Assembly: GCA_023142835.1 (NCBI GenBank)
Contig: JAGLIS010000051.1
Span: 1 to 17,078 of the forward strand
From: Candidatus Pacearchaeota archaeon
Lineage (GTDB): Archaea > Nanobdellota > Nanobdellia > Pacearchaeales > GW2011-AR1
Direction: 5' to 3'
DNA length: 17,078 nt
A model generated the notes under the pieces. That model did not search any database and was not told the DNA's origin. It saw only the letters and a list, made by a program, of their open reading frames with translations. Position 1 is the first letter of the stretch, and each line of letters opens with the position of its first letter. The translations under genes were made by a program, and so were the position numbers. Positions 1 through 7,070 of this stretch are shown here, one piece after another.

Positions 1-2309
1 AAACAAAAATAAAAGATCAAATTAGAGAAATTCTAAATAAAATTGACGTAGATGACACAGAAAAATTGGCAGAAAAAGCAAAGGAAATACGAGATATTAT
101 CATCAGCCAAGAAATGCCCGAAAATTTAAAAAATGAAATCCTTGAAGCATACGACCATTTCAATATAGATTTAGACGGGATGGGAAGTTCTCCAGGAGCA
201 TTAGCAATCTTAAAGTCATCACGAGAACCTGTATTCGTTTCAGTCAGAAGTTCAGCAACAGCAGAAGACCTAGGCGACGCAAGTTTCGCAGGACAACAAG
301 AATCATTTATCAACGTCAAAGGAAACCCAGAACTAATCGAAAAAGTAAAACAATGTTTCGCTTCAATCTTCACCGCACGTTCATTATACTATCGTAAGAA
401 AAAAGGTTTTGATGATTTCGTAGGAATAGCTGCAGTAGTCCAAAAAATGATAGATTCAGATAAATCAGGAGTAATGTTCTCGAGACATCCAGTAAAAAAT
501 AACGATGAAATTTTAATCGAAGCAGTATTCGGTCAAGGCGAAGGAATTGTTTCAGGAAAGATAAAACCTGACCAACATACAGTTACAAGAGACTTAGAAA
601 TAACTGATGAAAAAGTTTCAGAAAAAAAATTAGCAATAATCAGAACTTCTAGTGGACAAACAAAAACAATACAGCTAACCCCTGGAAAATCAGGACAAAG
701 AGTTTTGAAGACTTATGAAATAAAACAACTTGCAGAATACGCAATCAAACTCGAAAACCATTATAAAAAACCCCAAGACATAGAGTTCGCAATCGAGGAT
801 GAAGATATCTATATATTACAAACAAGACCAATAACCACCTTGAAAGAGAATCAAGCGGAGACTGTAGAACTCGACGGACAAATTTTAACTCAAGGTTTAG
901 CAGCATCGCCAGGAGTTGCTTCTGGAATTGTAAAAATAATTCATTCAATGGACGACTTAGGAAAAATAAAGCAAGGAGATATTTTAGTCACTACGATGAC
1001 AAATCCTGACATGGTTGTATCAATGGAAAAGGCTGCAGCAATCGTGACATCAGAAGGAGGAGTAACCGCACACGCGGCAATTATTTCACGAGAAATGGGA
1101 ATCCCTGCAGTAGTCGGAACCGAAGATTGTTTAGACAAATTAAAAGATGGAGATGAAATAACTGTGGATGGTTCAAATGGAAAAGTTTTCTCAGGAAGAG
1201 CCGAAAATAAAAAGATAGAAATTTTACCAATTGTCAAAACGAAAACAAAAATCAAAGTATTAGTAGACTTACCACAATTTGCAGAACGAGCAGCAAAAAC
1301 AAAGGCTTATGGAATCGGGCTTGTTCGACTTGAGGGACTAATAGCAATGGGAAGGAAACATCCATTAGCCTATGAAAAAGAAAATAAGTTAGATGATTAC
1401 AAAGCAATGTTAAAAGAAGGTCTAAATATAATTGCAGATACATTTATAGGAAAATCAATTTGGGTTCGGTCTTCAGATATTCGGAGTGATGAATATTCAA
1501 ATCTCGAAGGTGCACCAAAAGAAATCGAAAAAAATCCTATGTTAGGAGATCATGGTATAAGATTCTCATTAAAGCATCCAGAAATATTTAAAGCAGAACT
1601 CGGAGCGATAAAAGAACTCGCAGACAAAGGTCATAAATTCGGAGTAATGTTCCCTCAAATTATTTCAGTAGAAGAGGTAAAACAAGCGAAAAAAATTTTT
1701 GATGAAATGCAAATAGATAATGTCCAGTTTGGAGTAATGATTGAAACACCTGCGGCAGCAATATTGATTAAAGATATTTGCAAGGAAGGAATCGACTTTA
1801 TCTCATTCGGAACAAACGATTTAACACAATTTACTTTGGCAATCGATAGAGGAAACGAAGAAGTCCAAAATATCTATGACGAGACAAACTGGGCAGTCCT
1901 AAAACAAATCTCACGAGTAATAAGGGAATGCAAGAGCTGTGGAGTTGAAACTTCTATCTGCGGGCAAGCTGGCTCAAATAAGAAGATGGTAGAATTCTTA
2001 GTTAAACAAGGGATAGATTCAATTTCAGTAAATGCTGATGTAGCAAAAGAAATTTCAGAATTAGTAAAGAAACTTGAAGATGAGAAAGCTGGTGATTCGA
2101 AAGATGAAACGACAGTTTCGCAACCGTTGAAAGAAGAATCTCTAATAGAACCTATAGATAATAAAGAATCTATTGAAGATGAATTAGAAGAAAGAGAGAC
2201 TTTGGAGCAAGAGAGGATAGAAGAGATTAAAAATCCTGAACCTATGATAGAAAATCTTGAAGAAGAACCTTCAGAAGACCAATCAAAAAAAGAAGATATA
2301 TTTAATTAA
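1..2309 (+). CDS. ppsA: Phosphoenolpyruvate synthase (pyruvate, water dikinase), 5'-truncated
   Basis: Converts pyruvate and ATP to phosphoenolpyruvate, AMP and phosphate in the cytoplasm, the entry to gluconeogenesis. The frame is open to the left window edge, so the start lies outside; roughly 80 residues seem missing compared with archaeal homologues. Counting from the TTG at 66: ATP-grasp segment (SVRSSATAEDL about 59-69, GVMFSRHP about 135-142, QTRPIT about 252-257), swivelling phosphohistidine domain (GGVTAHAAIISRE, catalytic His336), and the PEP-binding barrel (VRLE 420, NPMLG 490, IETPAAA 559, GTNDLTQF 582, catalytic Cys632 in SICGQ). All key residues are present. After about residue 672 comes a roughly 73-residue acidic, Glu-rich tail not typical of the family. 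The downstream gene has its own promoter, so this is probably the last gene of its transcript. Confidence 0.95.
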   Translation, partial: TKIKDQIREILNKIDVDDTEKLAEKAKEIRDIIISQEMPENLKNEILEAYDHFNIDLDGMGSSPGALAILKSSREPVFVSVRSSATAEDLGDASFAGQQESFINVKGNPELIEKVKQCFASIFTARSLYYRKKKGFDDFVGIAAVVQKMIDSDKSGVMFSRHPVKNNDEILIEAVFGQGEGIVSGKIKPDQHTVTRDLEITDEKVSEKKLAIIRTSSGQTKTIQLTPGKSGQRVLKTYEIKQLAEYAIKLENHYKKPQDIEFAIEDEDIYILQTRPITTLKENQAETVELDGQILTQGLAASPGVASGIVKIIHSMDDLGKIKQGDILVTTMTNPDMVVSMEKAAAIVTSEGGVTAHAAIISREMGIPAVVGTEDCLDKLKDGDEITVDGSNGKVFSGRAENKKIEILPIVKTKTKIKVLVDLPQFAERAAKTKAYGIGLVRLEGLIAMGRKHPLAYEKENKLDDYKAMLKEGLNIIADTFIGKSIWVRSSDIRSDEYSNLEGAPKEIEKNPMLGDHGIRFSLKHPEIFKAELGAIKELADKGHKFGVMFPQIISVEEVKQAKKIFDEMQIDNVQFGVMIETPAAAILIKDICKEGIDFISFGTNDLTQFTLAIDRGNEEVQNIYDETNWAVLKQISRVIRECKSCGVETSICGQAGSNKKMVEFLVKQGIDSISVNADVAKEISELVKKLEDEKAGDSKDETTVSQPLKEESLIEPIDNKESIEDELEERETLEQERIEEIKNPEPMIENLEEEPSEDQSKKEDIFN

Positions 2310-2336
2310 TGTAACTACTAATTAGACACAACAGTA

Positions 2337-2350
2337 GAAAGATTTATAAA
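2337..2350 (+). promoter_or_regulatory. Archaeal BRE/TATA promoter for the 2372 gene
   Basis: GAAAG (BRE-like purines) followed by TTTATAAA at 2343-2350. The first T is 29 nt before the ATG at 2372, which places transcription start at or next to the start codon, so the mRNA should be leaderless. No Shine-Dalgarno sequence precedes the ATG, consistent with this. Confidence 0.7.
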
Positions 2351-2371
2351 CTATTCTTACATAAATAAATT

Positions 2372-3247
2372 ATGACATTAGATGAAATTTTAGGACAGTT
2401 AAATGAAAACGTAAAGAGGAAATCAAACGATGAAGATTCCTCGAAGATTTTTTATATAGCGAGTAATGAATTAGATAAACTTGAGAGAATAGACCCCAAC
2501 ACCGAAGAAGGTTTGACAAAATACAGGGAAATTACGGGAGAAGATCCAGCGTCAGTTTCTTTTGAAGGATTAGAATTTAGAAGAAAAGGTTATCTAACGA
2601 CTGGACGAAAACATCTAGAGAAATATGTAGTCGAGAATTTCGGCAAGGTAGCAGATGAATTAAATGAGGAAGTCCTAGCCAATCTTTCTTATACTTGTTG
2701 TCTTGAAGGAGATTCAGCAGACAAAGAAATGACTGAATACAATTCAGTAAGAAGAACTGTGTCAGATGCAAGAGAAAAAATACAGAAAATAAAAGAAAAT
2801 ACCAAAGCATATATAGCCGAGGAAATCAAAAATGAAAAATCTCAGTCAATAAAAGAATATCTTTCCGGATATCCAAACGAATTAATAGAATTTGAAGAAA
2901 GAAAAGCATTGCATAATGTATCCTTGGCAATAGAGAAATACGGCGCAAGAAATTTCTTGATGGATACGAAAAAACATTTTGATGCTCTATCTAAAGGAGA
3001 AACACTATCTAAATTAGAAGAAAAGATAAAATCTAAAATAAAAGTTAAGGAGCGAGAAAAAGGAAAAGATCTTAATTCTGTAGAGAGAGCCAAATTGTTT
3101 TCAGACGATTACAAGAAATTGAAAGAATTGTCTGGAGAATACGAAAGGGACATTGAAATAGGTAAGAGACTCATACCAAGTGTTATGTCACACGCAATAA
3201 ACACAACCAGAGAGAAGGAAAAGAATAAGGAAAAAGATTCGAAATAG
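2372..3247 (+). CDS. Hypothetical charged, alpha-helical protein
   Basis: 291 residues, not recognised. It is rich in Lys and Glu, with long predicted helical, coiled-coil-like stretches (roughly residues 125-165 and 215-265) and a Lys/Glu-rich C-terminal end. There is no signal peptide, no membrane segment and no Cys cluster (only an isolated CC pair near residue 110). A leaderless-type promoter sits directly upstream, and a T-rich run follows the TAG stop, so it is likely a single-gene transcript. It converges on the nucleotidyltransferase gene with a 35-nt gap. Codon use resembles the flanking PEP synthase. It is probably a soluble cytoplasmic protein of lineage-restricted distribution; no function can be assigned from sequence. 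Confidence 0.75.
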   Translation: MTLDEILGQLNENVKRKSNDEDSSKIFYIASNELDKLERIDPNTEEGLTKYREITGEDPASVSFEGLEFRRKGYLTTGRKHLEKYVVENFGKVADELNEEVLANLSYTCCLEGDSADKEMTEYNSVRRTVSDAREKIQKIKENTKAYIAEEIKNEKSQSIKEYLSGYPNELIEFEERKALHNVSLAIEKYGARNFLMDTKKHFDALSKGETLSKLEEKIKSKIKVKEREKGKDLNSVERAKLFSDDYKKLKELSGEYERDIEIGKRLIPSVMSHAINTTREKEKNKEKDSK

Positions 3248-3260
3248 TTCTTTATTTTTT
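3248..3260 (+). terminator. T-rich terminator after the 2372 gene
   Basis: The TAG stop is followed at once by TTCTTTATTTTTT, the oligo-T type of signal that ends archaeal transcription without needing a hairpin. It lies in the 35-nt gap between two convergent genes. Confidence 0.5.
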
Positions 3261-3282
3261 AAACATGCTTAATAATAATCCT

Positions 3283-4161
3283 TTAAACCCTCAAATTATC
3301 TTTCTTCTCATCAATCAACTTATCAACCAACTTAGCCATCTCACCTAAAAAAGAATCCGCTTTCTTAAACCATTCATCAAGTTCTCGTCCTCTAATCGAA
3401 ACCAATTTCCCATGCACAATCCCTTTAGCAACAGAATGAATTTCTGAATAATCTTCCACATATTTTTTATTTAACCTTTTAGTTTTAACAAAAGTCTCAG
3501 TCAAAACAGAAGGAATATCCTCGGGAGAAGATGGCATAACTTCCGCCGCAATCAAAGCGGCATGAGCCGAATCAACCATTGTCCAATAAAGCCCATCAAC
3601 AACTGCTAACATAGATTGCTTCGCACGAGTCATGTGTCCAGGAGCTCTCTGCAAAAGAGTATAAATCGATTCAGGAGTAGAACGAATCTTGCCTTCCTTT
3701 AATAAAACCTTCAACGGATTAAAAAATCCTCCAAAATCAATCAATGCATCACCATATCTCAAAACATTAATCACAACCGGATCCCCCCGCATTAAATCTT
3801 CCCACCACGTCGACAATTTAACCGAATTAATATGTAACGACTTCCGATAAGGATTAGTCTTAATCAACTTACCAAGTTCTTCACGATACCACGCAATCAA
3901 CTCTTGATCCCACCGTATTCCTACATCATCAATAATAACTATAATATCAATATCCGAATCAGGAGTAGAAACCCTTTTAGCCGACGACCCAAAAAGGACA
4001 ACAGATTTTATCATCTGGTCAAACTCTTCATAAACCTTCATCGCAAAATCCGCAGCAATCTCTCGCTCACCCGCAATCAAAAGAGTCGAAGCTTTCTCAA
4101 GAACTTTCCTAGTTACTTTCTTTTCACTTACCTTCTTTTCAGATTTCTTTTTCTTCACCAT
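3283..4161 (-). CDS. Nucleotidyltransferase (MNT, Pol beta superfamily) with C-terminal HEPN-like domain
   Basis: 292 residues. A Lys-rich N-terminus with a small internal repeat (SEKKV twice) precedes a nucleotidyltransferase fold: VVLFGSSAKR at 54-63 and DSDIDIIVI at 68-76, giving the GS pair and the metal-binding Asp70 and Asp72. The strand where a third carboxylate is expected reads SLHINSV (about 108-114) and has no obvious Asp or Glu, so catalysis is uncertain. Residues about 160-285 are helical and resemble HEPN domains that accompany MNT proteins (YWTMVDSAHAALIAAE, then a P-rich turn and KGIVHGKL). In MNT/HEPN pairs the transferase adds nucleotides to the HEPN ribonuclease; here the two are in one chain. 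A clear RxxxxH HEPN active site is not visible. The gene stands alone on the minus strand. Confidence 0.75.
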   Translation of the reverse strand: MVKKKKSEKKVSEKKVTRKVLEKASTLLIAGEREIAADFAMKVYEEFDQMIKSVVLFGSSAKRVSTPDSDIDIIVIIDDVGIRWDQELIAWYREELGKLIKTNPYRKSLHINSVKLSTWWEDLMRGDPVVINVLRYGDALIDFGGFFNPLKVLLKEGKIRSTPESIYTLLQRAPGHMTRAKQSMLAVVDGLYWTMVDSAHAALIAAEVMPSSPEDIPSVLTETFVKTKRLNKKYVEDYSEIHSVAKGIVHGKLVSIRGRELDEWFKKADSFLGEMAKLVDKLIDEKKDNLRV

Positions 4162-4212
4162 CTTTTATATTTCAAAAGTCTAAACTTATTTCTATCAATT
4201 AACAGTAATTAT

Positions 4213-4223
4213 ATTTTATAAAA
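4213..4223 (-). promoter_or_regulatory. Probable TATA promoter for the nucleotidyltransferase gene
   Basis: On the minus strand a purine-rich GGGGGAGG runs into TTTTATAAAAT. A start about 29 nt downstream would fall near 4193 and give a 31-nt leader before the ATG at 4161. No Shine-Dalgarno is evident in that leader. The box is nearly palindromic, so it could also serve a plus-strand transcript. Confidence 0.4.
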
Positions 4224-4285
4224 CCTCCCCCTAATCAGCCTAAGCCATTCCTTAGTTCCATTCTCCTTTCCTTCCCCTATCCCCA

Positions 4286-4352
4286 CAAATAAATTTTTTA
4301 GGTTCAGGTTGTCCGACGAAGTTGGACGGAACCGTCAAGAAAAATTTATTTG
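4286..4352. repeat. Three-tier inverted repeat (possible structured RNA, terminator or MITE-like remnant)
   Basis: Outer arms are a perfect 13-bp inverted repeat, CAAATAAATTTTT at 4286-4298 and its reverse complement at 4340-4352. Inside them GGTTC (4301-4305) pairs with GAACC (4329-4333), and GTCCGAC (4311-4317) pairs with GTTGGAC (4321-4327) around a GAA loop. The innermost helix needs one G-U pair if read on the plus strand but has an A-C mismatch on the minus strand, which mildly favours a plus-strand RNA. The interior is GC-richer than its surroundings. No target-site duplication is seen at the outer arms. Confidence 0.6.
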
Positions 4353-4381
4353 CATTAAATACGATAATTTAGGAAGGTACA

Positions 4382-4404
4382 GCGAGGAAACCTAGGTTTC
4401 CCGC
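4382..4404. repeat. 16-bp perfect palindrome at the end of the TIM-barrel gene
   Basis: GGAAACCTAGGTTTCC at 4386-4401 is its own reverse complement, extended by GCG (4382-4384) and CGC (4402-4404) with one unpaired base. The outer edge touches the TAG stop of the TIM-barrel gene (4404-4406). It may form a 3'-end hairpin on that mRNA or be a protein-binding site. The region right after it on the minus strand is not a T-run. Confidence 0.55.
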
Positions 4405-6335
4405 TAGGCCATCGGCGTCCCGCCAAACCGCGACTGGTCCCCAGGCATTTGCCCTCCCAAATCAATCGGCATCGTCGTAAAACCTGAACCATACATAGTA
4501 TGATGCTGTTGGGGATTCAAAGTTCCATAACCTCCGAAATAAGAACCTTGCATTCCAGATATATGATTCCAATAAGGTCCTGCATTCATTCCATAAATCG
4601 GAGAACCAAAAGCTGCCAGCGACATCCCATGCGGTGACTTCTTAAAATGTTGAACAAAACCTCCAGCCTCGACAATCTTCCTCATCTCTCCAAGACGCCC
4701 AGTTTTCTCAAGCTGTTCCATAATTTTCTTAAACGGAACATTCCCCATCCCTGGAGCCAAATGAGAATCAGCAAAACCAAAATTATCAGTCAAGTGCAAA
4801 TGCTTAACCATAGTCTTATCTTTAGAAATTTTTTTCGTCTCCGCTATGACATCCTCGTCAGTAAAACCTTTTTTCTTAATCATATTCAAATGCCCGACAT
4901 CCCAAGTAACACCTAACTGCTTCTCAGCAATCTTCTTAGCTTCCGATTTACTTAAATTTTTTTCCTTAACTAATTGCTTAACAAAATTTTCCCGAGAATT
5001 TTCTATCAACTCCTTCATTTTCTCAGCCGAAGAAAAAGCTGTTCCAGGTTGAAAATTCTCAACAGCAATAACAGGAGCATTCCCCCCAAATTTATCATAA
5101 GACTTCATAGCCAAATTCCCAAAAGTATCCGCCGCCTTATCCATAGCAAAAGATTCAACTTCTTTATAAATTTCCGGTGCCCCATATCTCTCATCTTTCA
5201 CAAGTTTTCCATTACTTTCTATCAACTTACGAGAAGTTATTTCTTTCATATCATTAATTGCATCCCTCAAAAACTTTTTCTTCCTAATAGGACCAAAAAC
5301 ATGAGGAACAGCTACAACTTTTCCATTCTTAAGCATACTCTCTTCCCCTAAGCTATCTCCACTTTTCTTATACTTTCTAGACAACTCTTCTAATTCTTCC
5401 TTTTGCTTATCAGTTCCATACTTATACGCTTTATTAAAAGCAGTAGCAAAATTCAATTCAACATTTTCTAAAAAAATATCCGCATCTCGCATTCGATTAT
5501 AATCACTATTCTGTTGATCACTAAAATCTGGAAGCTTTTCCCTTGTTTTTCCATCTAATATCTTCCCATCAAAAACAACAGCATTCTGATAATCATCTCT
5601 TAATGAAACTCCTGCAGCCCCTATCACTTCATCAGCATGCTTTTCAAATGTTGCTAATTCCGTCAGTTTATTTTCCCAATCAGTTACATTAATAGATGCT
5701 AGTTGTGCCTCAGGAGTAAAAAGCCCTCCCCCTTTCTTAAGAGATTCAGGATTATCTGGACGAAACTTATATTCCTTTTCAAGAGGGGCCATCTGCTTTG
5801 TCTCAAGATTAATTGCAAATGTTTTTTCAACTTCAAATCTATTCTTACCTTTACCTGGTTGAAACTCTGGACCTAAAGCACCTCCCGGAGAACCAGAACC
5901 GTGAAAAACAATTGGAATATTCCCATTAGGATCTAAAACATGTGCTTTCTCAATAGAATCAAACATTCTCCGTTCATTATCTTCTCGTTCTAAATCTCCT
6001 CCCCAACCTCTCTCACCAAAGCCGGCAGGATCAAGCAAAGGACCATGAACCGAAGGCTTAACACCTGAAAGTTTCATCAAAGCCCTCATCTCTTTAAAAT
6101 GTTCTTTAGGAATAGCTTCAGTAGTATCGGGCATAAGTAACGAAACCTCAAAAGCCTTAACTCCTTGCTTCAATGCAGTAACAGTTTCTCCAAGCTGATT
6201 TGCTGTCTGGGGACCGCCTGGAAAACCCATTTGACTCGCACTCATCTGATAACCCATAAAACCTCCATAATCCGGACTAAGCGAAGATGCCCCACCATCA
6301 TAAAAAGACTCATAACTAGTATAATTATCTCCCAT
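4404..6335 (-). CDS. Xylose-isomerase-like TIM-barrel protein with large insertion
   Basis: From ATG 6335: 643 residues. Motifs of the sugar isomerase/endonuclease IV barrel are visible: FEVSLL about 62, SVHGPLLD with His98, VFHGSG with His145, AVENFQPG with Glu426, TWDVGHLNM with Asp479 and His482, KHLHLTDN with His512, His514 and Asp517, SHLAPGMG with His525, and VEAGG with Glu557. Together they match a metal-centred active site; the substrate cannot be told. Between about 155 and 420 lies an insertion of some 260 residues absent from ordinary members (usually about 260-320 residues in all). Residues 1-47 and 575-643 are rich in Gly, Tyr, Met, Gln and Pro. A longer reading from TTG 6431 is possible, but an in-frame stop at 6446 blocks any ATG there, and the leader contents argue for 6335. 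Downstream of the acidic-protein gene but with its own promoter. Confidence 0.8.
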   Translation of the reverse strand: MGDNYTSYESFYDGGASSLSPDYGGFMGYQMSASQMGFPGGPQTANQLGETVTALKQGVKAFEVSLLMPDTTEAIPKEHFKEMRALMKLSGVKPSVHGPLLDPAGFGERGWGGDLEREDNERRMFDSIEKAHVLDPNGNIPIVFHGSGSPGGALGPEFQPGKGKNRFEVEKTFAINLETKQMAPLEKEYKFRPDNPESLKKGGGLFTPEAQLASINVTDWENKLTELATFEKHADEVIGAAGVSLRDDYQNAVVFDGKILDGKTREKLPDFSDQQNSDYNRMRDADIFLENVELNFATAFNKAYKYGTDKQKEELEELSRKYKKSGDSLGEESMLKNGKVVAVPHVFGPIRKKKFLRDAINDMKEITSRKLIESNGKLVKDERYGAPEIYKEVESFAMDKAADTFGNLAMKSYDKFGGNAPVIAVENFQPGTAFSSAEKMKELIENSRENFVKQLVKEKNLSKSEAKKIAEKQLGVTWDVGHLNMIKKKGFTDEDVIAETKKISKDKTMVKHLHLTDNFGFADSHLAPGMGNVPFKKIMEQLEKTGRLGEMRKIVEAGGFVQHFKKSPHGMSLAAFGSPIYGMNAGPYWNHISGMQGSYFGGYGTLNPQQHHTMYGSGFTTMPIDLGGQMPGDQSRFGGTPMA

Positions 6336-6346
6336 TAGCAAAAATT

Positions 6347-6364
6347 CCGATTTACCAAAATCGG
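6347..6364 (-). promoter_or_regulatory. Attenuator-like hairpin plus T-run in the TIM-barrel leader
   Basis: On the minus strand CCGATTT and AAATCGG form a perfect 7-bp stem with a TGGT loop, followed by AATTTTTG and the ATG at 6335. An upstream segment AAAAATCTGG (6383-6374) can pair instead with the 5' arm CCGATTTT, with one bulged U. The pairing is thus either/or, as in attenuators. Function is inferred only. Confidence 0.4.
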
Positions 6365-6435
6365 GTACAGCCTCCAGATTTTTGATCCGCAAGGACTTTG
6401 TTATTGCATAATATAAATTTACTTTCTTCAAACAT
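6352..6435 (-). CDS. Possible 27-codon leader ORF ahead of the TIM-barrel gene
   Basis: ATG 6435 follows AGGTGA (6449-6444) with an 8-nt spacer, the best ribosome site in this leader. It runs 27 codons (MFEESKFILC to FW) in a frame different from the main gene. Its TAA stop lies inside the hairpin at 6347-6364. It could be a regulatory leader peptide, or the N-terminus of a frameshifted gene, or chance. Confidence 0.3.
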   Translation of the reverse strand: MFEESKFILCNNKVLADQKSGGCTRFW

Positions 6436-6470
6436 TCTGTTTCTCACCTACAATACCAAATCTAAAGATT

Positions 6471-6477
6471 ATTTAAA
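6471..6477 (-). promoter_or_regulatory. TATA box for the TIM-barrel leader transcript
   Basis: Minus-strand TTTAAAT starting at 6477, just past the acidic-protein stop. The usual 28-29 nt spacing predicts a start near 6448, so the transcript would begin at the ribosome site of the leader ORF. A second candidate, TTTATAT starting at 6417, would give a start near 6388 and a 53-nt leader holding only the hairpin segments. Confidence 0.45.
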
Positions 6478-6485
6478 TTATGCTA

Positions 6486-7064
6486 TTAATGATATTTTCT
6501 ATCATCCTTTTTAGTTTTCAAATCATTTCCTATACTACACCCAAAACCTTCCCGCAAACCGACAATCTCCAACTTAGATGGACCAACTGGACGAACCCAA
6601 TCTTTATCAGCTACTTTTCCAATCCGAGGATCATAAAACCCTGAACCATCTTCAGAATTTGTAGAATATAAATCTCTCACTTGCCCATCCTCAATATAAA
6701 GATTGCTTCTTTGATTAATCTCACTATAATTTCTACTCTCTTGCTCACTCTCCCCACCATAATTTCTACTCTCTAATTCATTCCCCCCTCCATAAAATTT
6801 TTCATCCGAAGATTCTTCATGTCGCTCTTCCCATTTATTCAAGAATTCTTCCCCTAAAGAATTTTCTAAATTTACACCTTTCAAAGAATCTACCGTATCT
6901 GTAGTCTTCAATCCAACATCACCAATAGAAAAATCACTTACCTCATCAAAATTTTCTTCATCTTCTAAAACTTCCTTAACATCATCCTCAGAGAATTCAT
7001 CTTCATCTTCTAAAACCTCTTCAATCTCTTTTTCATCTTCTTCAGATTTCTTTTCAACAATCAT
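6486..7064 (-). CDS. Acidic low-complexity protein, operon partner of the 500-residue protein
   Basis: 192 residues, unrecognised. The first 50 residues are almost all Glu, Asp, Lys and hydrophobics with a repeated unit (EVLEDEDEFSED then EVLEDEENFDEV). A middle part holds the repeated ESRNYGGES / ESRNYSE. The last 60 residues (GSGFYDPRIGKVADKDWVRPVG onward) look more ordered, with Trp, Pro and Gly. No signal peptide or membrane segment. The ATG lies 6 nt after the stop of the upstream gene, and GGAGGGAG overlaps that gene's last codons as ribosome site, so the two are cotranscribed. It is likely a disordered adaptor or scaffold with a short folded end; that is inference. Confidence 0.7.
   Translation of the reverse strand: MIVEKKSEEDEKEIEEVLEDEDEFSEDDVKEVLEDEENFDEVSDFSIGDVGLKTTDTVDSLKGVNLENSLGEEFLNKWEERHEESSDEKFYGGGNELESRNYGGESEQESRNYSEINQRSNLYIEDGQVRDLYSTNSEDGSGFYDPRIGKVADKDWVRPVGPSKLEIVGLREGFGCSIGNDLKTKKDDRKYH
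6726..6774 (-). repeat. 16-bp direct repeat inside the acidic-protein gene
   Basis: ATAATTTCTACTCTCT occurs at 6726-6741 and again at 6759-6774, 33 bp apart, in frame. It encodes the duplicated ESRNY motif and points to a recent internal duplication in the disordered region. Confidence 0.7.
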
Positions 7065-7070
7065 TATAAT

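Noticed and set aside
3904..4221. Plus-strand open frame opposite the nucleotidyltransferase start
   Set aside because: Ser, Asn, Leu and Arg-rich product without motifs, lying antisense to a gene with clear nucleotidyltransferase signatures.
4301..4352. tRNA-like reading of the spacer because of GGTTC
   Set aside because: No 7-bp acceptor stem, anticodon arm or D-arm can be built around it; the GGTTC instead pairs with GAACC in the nested repeat.
6336..6431. N-terminal extension of the TIM-barrel protein from TTG 6431
   Set aside because: It relies on a rare TTG 11 nt from the ribosome site, while an ATG with 8-nt spacing to that site opens a different frame; the segment also contains the hairpin and T-run. 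Kept as an alternative, not as the call.
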